Below, piece after piece: positions 1 through 5,933 of a stretch of DNA of 15,650 bases (positions are counted from its first letter, which is position 1; every line of letters begins with the position of its first letter). Source of the DNA: Pseudomonadota bacterium (lineage in GTDB: Bacteria; Pseudomonadota; Gammaproteobacteria; Xanthomonadales; Xanthomonadaceae); contig JAEWJB010000038.1 in NCBI GenBank assembly GCA_023386795.1, forward strand, positions 1 to 15,650, given 5' to 3'. Below the pieces are notes generated by a model that saw only the letters and a program-made list of their open reading frames with translations, did not search any database and had not been told where the DNA came from. The position numbers were made by a program, and so were the translations under genes.

Positions 1-184
1 CGCCAGGCCGGGGCAAGGCGCTTCAGATTCCCCACTTCGGCGCTACTGACGTGTGGATCGAGTGAGCGTGAATGGGTTCTGGCGTCCGGTCGTGGATAGC
101 CGTAGGGCCCCATCCCCGCGAGTCCCGGGCAGATCCGTGCGAGCCGAACGCCATCGAAGGCCTGCACAATCCAAGGAGGTGCGC
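1..184. other. Left-edge stretch with no supported gene
   Basis: I see no convincing gene here. All three forward frames hit stops by about position 110. The third frame stays open from the window edge to a TGA at 61-63 and could be the last 20 codons of a gene, but its third-position G/C content is lower than in the real genes nearby. The reverse strand holds only out-of-frame continuation of the neighbouring gene. The stretch sits beyond the terminator of the minus-strand transporter gene, so it is probably intergenic. Confidence 0.4.
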
Positions 185-210
185 AAAAAAAAAGGCGGCC
201 ACCGGCCGCC
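185..210 (-). terminator. Rho-independent terminator of the transporter operon
   Basis: Read on the minus strand, a perfect 7-bp GC stem (GGCGGCC at 204-210 with GGCCGCC at 194-200, loop GGT) is followed by nine T residues (complement of the A run at 185-193). It begins 12 nt after the stop codon of the minus-strand queuosine-precursor transporter gene, the right place to end the DUF502-transporter transcript. Forward use is less likely because no T run follows on the plus strand. Confidence 0.88.
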
Positions 211-222
211 CCACAAAACCCC

Positions 223-996
223 TCACTCTGCCGCCTGCAACCGCAACTCCTCGGCCCGATCCGCGCCGAGATACCGGGTGATCCACCTCCGCATCAGGTA
301 AAGCAGCGGAATCAACGCCACAGCAAACAGCATCTTGTAGACGTAATTGACCGTACTCACCGCGAGGAACAGGGACAGCGGCCAATGCTGCGGCCCGATC
401 ACGAACGCGATGTAGATCACCACGAAGCTGTCGACCAATTGCGATACGGCCGTGGAGCCGGTCGCCCGCAACCACACGTGCTTTTCGCCGGTGGCTCGCC
501 GGATGCGATGGAACACCGCCACGTCGATCAGCTGGCCGACGAGGAATGCGACCAGCGAGCCGCCGATCGTCCAAAGCCCCTGCCCGAAGATCGCCGAGAA
601 CGCCGCCTGGTAATCCGGCACTCCCTGCGACTGCGCCGCCGTCACCCACCACCCGGCCGGCACCAACGCGATGGCCGCGAAGGCGAACACGAAGCCATAC
701 CCGATCAAGCCCACCGCCAGCCACGAAATGAAGCGCACCCCGCGGCTGCCAAAGAATTCGTTGATCGTGTCGGTGAGGATGAACACGATCGGCCACAGCA
801 GCGTGCCGGCGGTGAAACTGAGCGAGCCGGTCTGGCCGAACAGGTTCCAGTTCAACGGCGCGATGCCGAGCGTGTCTTCCAGGGCGAAGATCTTCACCCC
901 GATGAACTCCGCCAGCGCCGCATTGACGCAGAAGAACGCGGCCAGCCCGATGAACAGGCGGACCGCGCGATCTTCCAGCAGGCGCGGCATCGTCAC
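223..996 (-). CDS. yhhQ: Queuosine precursor transporter, VUT family (YhhQ/QPTR-like)
   Basis: Integral inner-membrane protein of 257 residues in the VUT family (formerly DUF165), whose E. coli member YhhQ imports the queuosine precursors preQ0/preQ1 for tRNA modification. About six hydrophobic segments are visible (residues about 13-35, 55-75, 88-115, 135-158, 180-200 and 208-232). The family-typical stretch WPIVFILTDTINEFFG lies near residues 68-83. The length is slightly above the roughly 220 of E. coli YhhQ. The start is uncertain: a GTG at 994-996 overlaps the upstream TGA (GTGA), suggesting coupling to the DUF502 gene, while an ATG at 988-990 would remove two residues. Neither has a clear Shine-Dalgarno sequence. 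A strong terminator follows. Family assignment is confident; the exact substrate is inferred from the family. Confidence 0.88.
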   Translation of the reverse strand: MTMPRLLEDRAVRLFIGLAAFFCVNAALAEFIGVKIFALEDTLGIAPLNWNLFGQTGSLSFTAGTLLWPIVFILTDTINEFFGSRGVRFISWLAVGLIGYGFVFAFAAIALVPAGWWVTAAQSQGVPDYQAAFSAIFGQGLWTIGGSLVAFLVGQLIDVAVFHRIRRATGEKHVWLRATGSTAVSQLVDSFVVIYIAFVIGPQHWPLSLFLAVSTVNYVYKMLFAVALIPLLYLMRRWITRYLGADRAEELRLQAAE

Positions 997-1697
997 GCGC
1001 GGTCGGCGGTGCGGGTGAAGGGCACCGTCTCCGGCGAAACCGCGCCGCCGGAAATGATGAAGCTCATCGCCTGGTCCACGGTCCAGTCGGTCGGGGTCAG
1101 CAGTTCGACCGGCACGATTTCAAGATAGCCGGAGGTCGGGTTGGGCGTCGTGGGCACATACACCGCCGCCAACTCGCGGCCCGTGCCGTGCTCGCGGATC
1201 ACCCGCGTCACCAGCCCGACGGATTTCATGTCGCGGTGCGGGAAGTCGATCAGCACCACGCGCTGCGTACTGCCGGGCTGCGTCTGCAGGATGTCCAGCA
1301 ATTTGCGTGCGCTGTCGTAGACCACGCTGGCCAGCGGGATGCGCCGCATCACCGCTTCGAACCAGCGCAGCAGCCGCTGGCCGACGACCCGCCGGCTGAG
1401 CACGCCGACGAACAGGATCACCAGCACCGTGGCGACCAACGCGATGGTGTTCTGCACCCACACCGCCTGCACCCAATCCAGGTGGCCGGGCAAGGCGCGG
1501 GCGATCTGCTCGGACAACGGCGCCACCCAGGGAGCGCTGATGCCGGAGAGCAGCAGGAAGACGAACTTGACGACCACCCAGGTCAACCACACCGGCAACA
1601 GCGTGAGCAGGCCGGTCAGGAAAATGCGTTGCAGGGAGGGGCGGGGGGAGGAGGAAGCAGTTTCGGCGGGGGACATAGTGCGCGCCATTGTAGGCAT
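993..1697 (-). CDS. DUF502 family membrane protein
   Basis: A 234-residue protein of the DUF502 family, whose role is not established. The layout fits the family: a short polar N-terminus, a hydrophobic segment at about 25-52 (IFLTGLLTLLPVWLTW), a second at about 84-105, then a soluble domain with RRIPLASVVYDSARKLLD (about 118-135), a beta-rich core (VVLIDFPHRDMKSVGLVTR) and the characteristic VPTTPNPTSGYLEIVP near 176-191. The start is taken at ATG 1695-1697 because GGAG lies just upstream on the minus strand; ATGs at 1688 and 1676 are alternatives. Its TGA overlaps the start of the transporter gene, so the two form an operon. It diverges from the padR gene across 112 nt. Plant homologues (LCV/COV) affect vascular patterning, which says little about the bacterial job. 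Confidence 0.88.
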   Translation of the reverse strand: MPTMARTMSPAETASSSPRPSLQRIFLTGLLTLLPVWLTWVVVKFVFLLLSGISAPWVAPLSEQIARALPGHLDWVQAVWVQNTIALVATVLVILFVGVLSRRVVGQRLLRWFEAVMRRIPLASVVYDSARKLLDILQTQPGSTQRVVLIDFPHRDMKSVGLVTRVIREHGTGRELAAVYVPTTPNPTSGYLEIVPVELLTPTDWTVDQAMSFIISGGAVSPETVPFTRTADRA

Positions 1698-1755
1698 TCA
1701 GCTCCGCAAACGCGCCGGTATGGGCCTTCGGGGCGTCGGGGTGACTACCGGCACA

Positions 1756-1769
1756 TTCGGTATACCGAA
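1756..1769. promoter_or_regulatory. Perfect 14-bp palindrome, candidate PadR operator
   Basis: TTCGGTATACCGAA is a perfect palindrome lying 40 nt before the padR start and 58 nt before the divergent DUF502 start. PadR proteins are dimers that often repress their own operon through a palindrome in the promoter, so position and symmetry suggest an operator. TATACC within it could double as a -10 element for padR, which would put repressor and polymerase in competition; no good -35 sequence is visible. Binding by this PadR is inference. Confidence 0.5.
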
Positions 1770-1809
1770 CTTCGCAATAGCATGGCCTCCAACCTAGCGG
1801 GAGGTGGCC

Positions 1810-2175
1810 ATGAGCGAGATCGACGCCCAGCTGCGCAAGTTCCAGAAGGAACTCAGTGCCGGCACCGTGTCGCTGGCGCTGCTGGCCGTCCTGGCGCAGG
1901 CCCGCGAGCCGCTGTACGGCTACCTGATCGCCAAGCGCCTGGAGCGCATCGGCGACGGCGTGCTGGCCGGCAAGCAGAGCGCGCTGTATCCGGTGCTGCG
2001 CAATCTCGAAGGCGCCGGCCTGCTGGAGAGCGAGGTCGAGCCGTCGATGTCCGGCCCGCCACGCCGCTATTACCGCATTACCGCGACCGGGCGCGATTGC
2101 CTGGCGCAATGGGCCGCCGCGTGGCGCGCCACCCGCGATTCCGTCGATTCCGTGCTGGAGGGGAGTACCGCATGA
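1810..2175 (+). CDS. PadR-family transcriptional regulator
   Basis: A 121-residue winged-helix repressor of the PadR family, small subfamily. The N-terminal helix (about 1-15) leads into the winged helix: LLAVLAQAREPLYGYLIAKRLE (about 22-45), the recognition region LYPVLRNLEGAGLLESE (about 60-77) and the wing strand RRYYRITATGRDCL (about 84-97), then a short C-terminal dimerisation helix. The start is ATG 1810 because GGGAGG sits at 1799-1804 with good spacing; a GTG at 1804 lies inside that site and is rejected. Its TGA overlaps the ATG of the next gene (ATGA). PadR genes directly before a HAAS/sensor membrane protein are a common pair in which the regulator controls the pair. The inducing signal is unknown; autoregulation through the palindrome at 1756-1769 is inferred. 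Confidence 0.92.
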   Translation: MSEIDAQLRKFQKELSAGTVSLALLAVLAQAREPLYGYLIAKRLERIGDGVLAGKQSALYPVLRNLEGAGLLESEVEPSMSGPPRRYYRITATGRDCLAQWAAAWRATRDSVDSVLEGSTA

Positions 2176-3083
2176 ATACCGAAACCACCGCCCGGCCGCT
2201 GCCGGCGACGATTCCCGAATACCTGGCGCAACTGCGCCAGGCCCTGGCCGGGGCCGATCCGGCGATGATTCAGGACGCCCTCTACGACGCGGAGGAATAC
2301 CTGCGCGCGGAGATGGCCGCCCAGCCCGGGCGCAGCGAGTCGGAGGTGATCGCCGACGTCGCCGGCAGCTATGGCGCACCGGAGGAAGTCGCCGACATCT
2401 ACCGCGAGACCGAGGTGACGGTGAGCCGCGCGCTGCGTCCGCCGGTGCCGCCCAAGCGCCGTTCGTGGGTGGGGCGCTTCTTCGGCGTGGCCGCCGACCC
2501 GCGCACCTACGGCGCCCTGTTCTACCTGCTGCTGGCCGTGGCGACAGGCAGTTTCTACTTCAGCTGGGTGGTCACCGGCACCGCGCTTTCGCTCGGCCTG
2601 CTGATCCTGATCATCGGCATCCCGCTGCTGGTGCTGTTCCTCGGCTCGGTGCGCGTGCTTTCGCTGGTGGAGGGGCGCATCGTGGAGGTGCTGCTGGGCG
2701 TGCGCATGCCGCGCAGGCCGACCTACGTCAGCCACCAGGAGGGCTGGATGGCACGGATCGGCGCGATGTTCAGTGACGCGCGCACGTGGACCACCATGCT
2801 GTACTTCCTGCTGATGCTGCCGCTGGGCGTTTTCTATTCGGTGCTGTTCACCACGCTGTTGAGCCTGTCGCTGGGCCTGGTGCTGTCGCCGCTGGGCGTG
2901 ATCTTCGACCATGCGTTCGACATCAACGTCGGGCCCTGGAACCTGGTCAGCGATGCGGCCTGGGCGTTGCCGCTGGTCTGCGCGGTGGGCGTGCTGATGC
3001 TGTTCGCCACGCTGCACCTGGCGCGCGGCATCGGGCACGTGCACGGGTTGATAGCCAAGCACTTGCTGGTGCGGGCGGATTGA
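2172..3083 (+). CDS. HAAS/putative sensor domain membrane protein, partner of PadR
   Basis: A 303-residue protein. Residues about 12-80 form a helical HAAS/DUF1700-type domain (IPEYLAQLRQAL, DALYDAEEYLRAEM, VIADVAGSYGAPEEVADIYRE). Residues about 100-290 are a polytopic membrane domain like the putative sensor family, with hydrophobic segments near 113-134, 136-158, 205-227, 229-246 and 263-283. The membrane part has an internal duplication: residues about 109-155 (DPRTYGALFYLLL, then LSLGLLIL) resemble 202-245 (DARTWTTMLYFLL, then LSLGLVLS). The ATG overlaps the padR stop by 4 nt and a GGAGGGGAG ribosome site lies just upstream, so the two are co-translated. The pairing suggests a membrane sensor working with PadR, possibly in envelope stress, but no ligand can be named. 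A strong terminator follows. Confidence 0.83.
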   Translation: MNTETTARPLPATIPEYLAQLRQALAGADPAMIQDALYDAEEYLRAEMAAQPGRSESEVIADVAGSYGAPEEVADIYRETEVTVSRALRPPVPPKRRSWVGRFFGVAADPRTYGALFYLLLAVATGSFYFSWVVTGTALSLGLLILIIGIPLLVLFLGSVRVLSLVEGRIVEVLLGVRMPRRPTYVSHQEGWMARIGAMFSDARTWTTMLYFLLMLPLGVFYSVLFTTLLSLSLGLVLSPLGVIFDHAFDINVGPWNLVSDAAWALPLVCAVGVLMLFATLHLARGIGHVHGLIAKHLLVRAD

Positions 3084-3099
3084 CTGGAGACGCTGGATG

Positions 3100-3129
3100 A
3101 AAAAAGGCCGCCCTTGGGGCGGCCTTTTT
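3100..3129. terminator. Bidirectional rho-independent terminator
   Basis: A perfect 8-bp GC stem (GGCCGCCC 3106-3113 with GGGCGGCC 3117-3124, 3-nt loop) is flanked by an A run on the left (3100-3105) and a T run on the right (3125-3129), so it can stop transcription in both directions. It lies between the convergent padR-sensor operon (plus) and phaZ (minus), 17 nt past the sensor stop and about 75 nt past the phaZ stop. Confidence 0.92.
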
Positions 3130-3143
3130 GTTTGCGCTTGCTG

Positions 3144-3168
3144 CGGTCGCGGCTGAAGCCGCTGCTAC
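3144..3168 (-). repeat. REP-type palindromic repeat, copy 1
   Basis: A 25-nt element with the core hairpin GCGGCT-GA-AGCCGC (3149-3162). Read on the minus strand it begins GTAGCAGCGGCTTCAG and matches the copy at 15217-15241 at 24 of 25 positions. This sequence family is widespread between genes in xanthomonads and some other gammaproteobacteria, where such REPs are spread by RAYT transposases. It sits right after the bidirectional terminator between convergent genes, a usual place for REPs. No RAYT gene is in the window. Confidence 0.75.
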
Positions 3169-3200
3169 GAAGGCGGCGGGGCGGGGTGCCGGCGGCGCGC

Positions 3201-4499
3201 TTATTTGCGGCGCCGCAGCGGGGTGATCGTCGCCGCCGGGGCCTTGCGCACCGGTTCGGCGGTGTAGCGGGCGATGAACTCGCGCACCTGCGGGTACACC
3301 ACGTCACGCCAGCGGCGGCCGCTGAAGATGCCGTAGTGGCCGGCGCCCTCGATGACGAGATGGCGCCGGTGCGCCTCGGCGATGCCGGTGCACAGCTGCT
3401 GCGCCGCTTCGGTCTGGCCCAGGCCGGCGATGTCGTCCAGCTCGCCCTCGATGCTCAGCAGTGCGGTCTCGCCGATCGCCGCGGGCTCCACGCGCTGGCC
3501 ACGGACCTTCCACTCGCCGCGCGGGAGCAGGAAGTCCTGGAACACGGTCTGGATCGTGTCCAGGTAGTACTTGGCCGGCATGTCGAGCACGGCGTTGTAC
3601 TCGTCGTAGAAGCGGCGGTGCGATTCGGCGTCCTGCAGGTCGCCCTTGACCAGGTTGGTGTAGAAGTCCCAGTGCGACATCACGTGGCGGCTGGGGTTCA
3701 TCGACAGGAAGCCGGCGTGCTGCAGGAAGCCCGGATAGACCTGGCGCCCATGGCCCGGGTACGGGAACGGCACGGTGTGGATGACGTTGTTCTCGAACCA
3801 CGACAGGGGGTTCTGCGTGGCAAGGTTGTTCACCGCGGTGGGGCTGCGGCGCGCGTCGATCGGGCCGCCCATCATGACCAGCGAGCGTGGGGTCTTCTCG
3901 CCGTCCGCCGCCATCAGCGAGACGGCGGCCAGCACCGGCACGGTCGGCTGGCACACGCTCATCACGTGCAGCTCTTCGGCGCCGATGTGGCGGATGAAGT
4001 CGCGGATGTAGTCGATGTAGTCGTCCAGGCCGAAATCGCCGTCGGACAGGGGCACCATGCGCGCGTCGACCCAATCGGTGACATACACCTTGTGGTTGCG
4101 CAGCAGGGTGCGCACGGTGTCGCGCAGCAGGGTCGCGTGGTGGCCGGAGAGCGGGGCGACCACCAGCACGGTGGGCTGCTGCTTCATGCTGGCCAGCAAC
4201 TCCGGGCGGTCGCTGAAGCGCTTGAAGCGCAGCAGGCGGCAGAATGGCTTGGCGAGGACTTCGCGCTCGATGATGGGCAGCGAATGGCCGTCCACTTCGA
4301 CGTCGTCGAGGTTCCAGGCGGGCTTTTCGTAGGCCTTGCCGAGGCGATGGAACAGCTCGTTGCTGGCCGCCAGGCGCTCGGCGCCGGGTAGGGAAGCCCA
4401 CAGCGAGTCCGGATCGGAGAACATCTTGACGTTCGCGCGCGCCTGGTGGACCCACGGCGCCAACAGATTGCGGGTCAGCTCATGCAGTTGATAAAGCAT
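3201..4499 (-). CDS. phaZ: Intracellular polyhydroxyalkanoate depolymerase (PhaZ)
   Basis: A 432-residue enzyme that breaks down stored polyhydroxyalkanoate granules in the cytoplasm, alpha/beta-hydrolase type. It has no signal peptide; the N-terminus MLYQLHELTRNLL is typical of intracellular depolymerases. The nucleophile is a cysteine in place of the usual lipase-box serine: SVCQPTVP with Cys183. Asp355 (EGELDDIAG) and His388 (EGAGHYGIF) complete the triad, at the same numbers as reported for Ralstonia eutropha PhaZ1. The start is ATG 4497-4499: the frame runs on to 4676, but that extension is low-complexity and reads through the cloverleaf repeat. The ribosome site is weak (AAGGGCGAG). The C-terminus ends in a basic tail (RRRK). 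No PHA synthase or phasin lies nearby. A 15-bp inverted repeat resembling a PhaR site lies 25 nt upstream. The gene ends before the bidirectional terminator. Confidence 0.93.
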   Translation of the reverse strand: MLYQLHELTRNLLAPWVHQARANVKMFSDPDSLWASLPGAERLAASNELFHRLGKAYEKPAWNLDDVEVDGHSLPIIEREVLAKPFCRLLRFKRFSDRPELLASMKQQPTVLVVAPLSGHHATLLRDTVRTLLRNHKVYVTDWVDARMVPLSDGDFGLDDYIDYIRDFIRHIGAEELHVMSVCQPTVPVLAAVSLMAADGEKTPRSLVMMGGPIDARRSPTAVNNLATQNPLSWFENNVIHTVPFPYPGHGRQVYPGFLQHAGFLSMNPSRHVMSHWDFYTNLVKGDLQDAESHRRFYDEYNAVLDMPAKYYLDTIQTVFQDFLLPRGEWKVRGQRVEPAAIGETALLSIEGELDDIAGLGQTEAAQQLCTGIAEAHRRHLVIEGAGHYGIFSGRRWRDVVYPQVREFIARYTAEPVRKAPAATITPLRRRK

Positions 4500-4523
4500 T
4501 CTCGCCCTTGACAACGTAATGGT

Positions 4524-4538
4524 TGCTGCTGTGCAGCA
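4524..4538. promoter_or_regulatory. Inverted repeat upstream of phaZ, PhaR-like operator candidate
   Basis: TGCTGC-TGT-GCAGCA is a perfect 6+3+6 inverted repeat ending 25 nt before the phaZ start. It contains CTGC-N3-GCAG, the type of site described for the PHA-responsive repressor PhaR in Paracoccus (CTGC-N3/4-GCAG). On the minus strand it overlaps TATGCT, a possible -10 element, a layout suited to repression. The motif is short, so chance cannot be excluded, and no phaR gene is in the window. Confidence 0.4.
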
Positions 4539-4631
4539 TACCCTAATTGGGGCTATATGCACCTTAATGGGGCGGGCGGCTCGCGCAGTCGGGGTTTGCG
4601 CGGAGCGGCTCGGGCTGGGAGTGGGTCGCAC

Positions 4632-4746
4632 GGCGTCCGGGGGCATGCCCTGACGGGGGACGCCGATAACGTCCATCCATGGACTCGCGCTCGTAGGGCG
4701 ACGTCCTGTCGCCCTACGCCCCCGTCAGGGCATGCCCCCGGACGCC
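4632..4746. repeat. Cloverleaf palindromic repeat, copy 1
   Basis: A 115-nt element. A perfect 28-bp outer stem (4632-4659 with 4719-4746, beginning GGCGTCCGGGGGCATGCC) encloses two hairpins: GTCCAT-CC-ATGGAC (4671-4684) and GTAGGGCGAC-GTCCT-GTCGCCCTAC (4693-4717). A related copy lies at 15298-15411 in the same orientation. The two differ at paired positions in ways that keep the pairs, so the three-way-junction fold appears to be selected or copied as a structure. No open frame of interest, no transposase and no obvious target-site duplication are seen. It could be a RAYT- or MITE-type element, or a structured RNA or transcription attenuator in the leader of phaZ. Confidence 0.8.
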
Positions 4747-4802
4747 CTCCAAACTTCCACGTCGCCGCTCGGAGGGCAAAAGCGGGGGCTATCGGGCTGT
4801 CG

Positions 4803-5393
4803 TTAGGGGGTTTCCAGCGCCGAGGCGTGGCCGGCGAGCGCAGGCGAGAGCCAGCCGTGCGAGCCCAGCGCGATGAAGCCGACGCTTTCCAGTTGCTTGC
4901 GGTACCAGCGGGCGGGGCGCGATTGGAAGTCTTCGTGGTCGCCTTCGAATTCGTCTTCCTTGGCGAACGTTTCCAGGAACGCGACGCCACCGCACAGTTC
5001 GGCCAGGCCGGGCAGGCCCGCGCGCAGTTCGCGCGTCGGGAGGTAGTGCAGGACGTCGCTGCACACGAGCAGGTCCACCGGGGCGCATGGGCGCAACCAG
5101 GCAAAGTCGCCGAAGCGCGCGAGGTGGATATTGCGGCTGCGGCCGTAACGGCGCACGGCATATTCGCTGGGGTCGAACCCCAGGTACTGCACGCGCGGGC
5201 GCAGCTGTTGCAGCGGGGCGCGCCACGCGCCTTCGCCGCAGCCGATGTCGAGCACGCTGCGGATGGGACGTTCGAGGTAGTGCTCGGCCAGGGCCACGGC
5301 CAGTGCGACCTTGCGTCGCAGGCGTGCGGCGTCGTGCAGGCCTTCCTGGCGGTACCAGCGCTGGAAATAGGCCTGGTCGTATTGCTTGGACAT
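4803..5393 (-). CDS. Class I SAM-dependent methyltransferase
   Basis: A 196-residue protein with a Rossmann-type SAM-binding fold. Motif I is SVLDIGCGEG (46-55), the acidic post-I strand is YLGFDPS (70-76), and the motif IV region is DLLVCSDVLHYLP (107-119), with a following strand GVAFLETFA (136-144) and a C-terminal WYRKQLESVGF (163-173). The substrate cannot be told; the absence of extra domains suggests a small-molecule methylase of the type often annotated as trans-aconitate or UbiE-like. The start is ATG 5391-5393, with GGAG five nt upstream; the same frame open to 5828 runs antisense to hemJ and is not real. It diverges from hemJ across 87 nt, where both promoters must lie. Phylogenetic profiling would be needed for a function. 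Confidence 0.85.
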   Translation of the reverse strand: MSKQYDQAYFQRWYRQEGLHDAARLRRKVALAVALAEHYLERPIRSVLDIGCGEGAWRAPLQQLRPRVQYLGFDPSEYAVRRYGRSRNIHLARFGDFAWLRPCAPVDLLVCSDVLHYLPTRELRAGLPGLAELCGGVAFLETFAKEDEFEGDHEDFQSRPARWYRKQLESVGFIALGSHGWLSPALAGHASALETP

Positions 5394-5480
5394 GCGGGCT
5401 CCGGGCGCACCCGGCTGTGCGGGGCGGCGTGGGATCGGGGAGAATGCCGCCCATCCTACGCGAGCGGTGGAGCCAGCCCA

Positions 5481-5930
5481 ATGACCCTGTACCTGTGGAT
5501 CAAGACCTTCCACCTGCTGTTCGTCATCGCGTGGATGGCCTGCGTGTTCTACCTGCCGCGCATCCTGGTCAACCTCGCCGAGGCGGGCAACGACGCGGCG
5601 GTACGCGCACGGCTCGTGCTGATGGGACGCCGCTTGTACAAGTTCGGCCACAACATGTTCGGCCTGGCGATCGTGCTCGGCGCGATCCTGTGGCTGGGCT
5701 ACCGCTTCATTCCCGATTTCCCGACGATGGTCGGCGGCGGCAAGTGGCTGCACGCCAAGCTCGGGCTGGTGGTGCTGATCCTGGCGCACTACATCGTGGC
5801 CGGCCGCTGGCTCAAGGGCGTGGACCAAGGCCGAGGGCTGCCGTCCTCGCGTGCACTGCGCCTGTTCAACGAAGTCCCGGTGTTGCTGCTGGTCGGCGTG
5901 CTGTGGCTGGTGCTGGCCAAGCCGTTCTGA
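5481..5930 (+). CDS. hemJ: Protoporphyrinogen IX oxidase HemJ (CopD-like family)
   Basis: A 149-residue membrane protein with four hydrophobic segments (about 5-30, 55-75, 90-108 and 132-147). It oxidises protoporphyrinogen IX to protoporphyrin IX, the next-to-last step of haem synthesis, and replaces HemG/HemY in many proteobacteria. The N-terminal pattern WIKTFHLLFVIAWMACVFYL contains the conserved His11 expected to bind haem, and KWLHAKLGLV (88-97) is the second conserved patch with the family lysine and histidine. Length matches the family (about 140-150). ATG 5481 has GGAG eight nt upstream. The gene stands alone on the plus strand and converges on a small minus-strand gene with a gap of only 3 nt and no visible terminator. 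A plain CopD-domain protein is the alternative, but length and motifs favour HemJ. Confidence 0.87.
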   Translation: MTLYLWIKTFHLLFVIAWMACVFYLPRILVNLAEAGNDAAVRARLVLMGRRLYKFGHNMFGLAIVLGAILWLGYRFIPDFPTMVGGGKWLHAKLGLVVLILAHYIVAGRWLKGVDQGRGLPSSRALRLFNEVPVLLLVGVLWLVLAKPF

Positions 5931-5933
5931 GAG

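Larger units (their letters stand above)
4500..4802. other. Intergenic region between the methyltransferase gene and phaZ
   Basis: About 300 bp without a gene between two minus-strand genes. It holds, from right to left, about 55 nt of unremarkable sequence after the methyltransferase stop, the cloverleaf repeat (4632-4746), a GC-rich stretch, and an AT-richer segment (4510-4570) that probably contains the phaZ promoter and the PhaR-like inverted repeat. Frames open across it are by-products of the palindrome. Confidence 0.7.

Noticed and set aside
1..63. Possible last 20 codons of a gene entering from the left
   Set aside because: Too short, lower third-position G/C than real genes here, and no recognisable motif.
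81..110. GGCGTCCGG and GTAGGG pieces resembling the start of the cloverleaf repeat
   Set aside because: There is no matching right arm and the segments between do not fit; chance or a decayed scrap. A similar GGCGTCCGGG at about 7222 also lacks a partner.
1188..2171. Upstream extension of the sensor gene frame through padR and the DUF502 region
   Set aside because: It runs antisense to DUF502 and out of frame through padR. The overlapping ATG at 2172 with a strong ribosome site is the real start.
3114..4391. A 425-codon plus-strand frame opposite phaZ
   Set aside because: It starts inside the bidirectional terminator and is antisense to phaZ; the composition is that of a shadow frame.
4500..4676. 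N-terminal extension of phaZ
   Set aside because: The frame is open, but the extra residues are Pro/Arg/Ala-rich, come from the cloverleaf repeat and cross the probable promoter. ATG 4499 gives the catalytic residues their family numbering.
4632..4746. CRISPR or phage attachment site at the palindromes
   Set aside because: There are only two distant copies, no spacers, no cas or integrase genes and no tRNA nearby.
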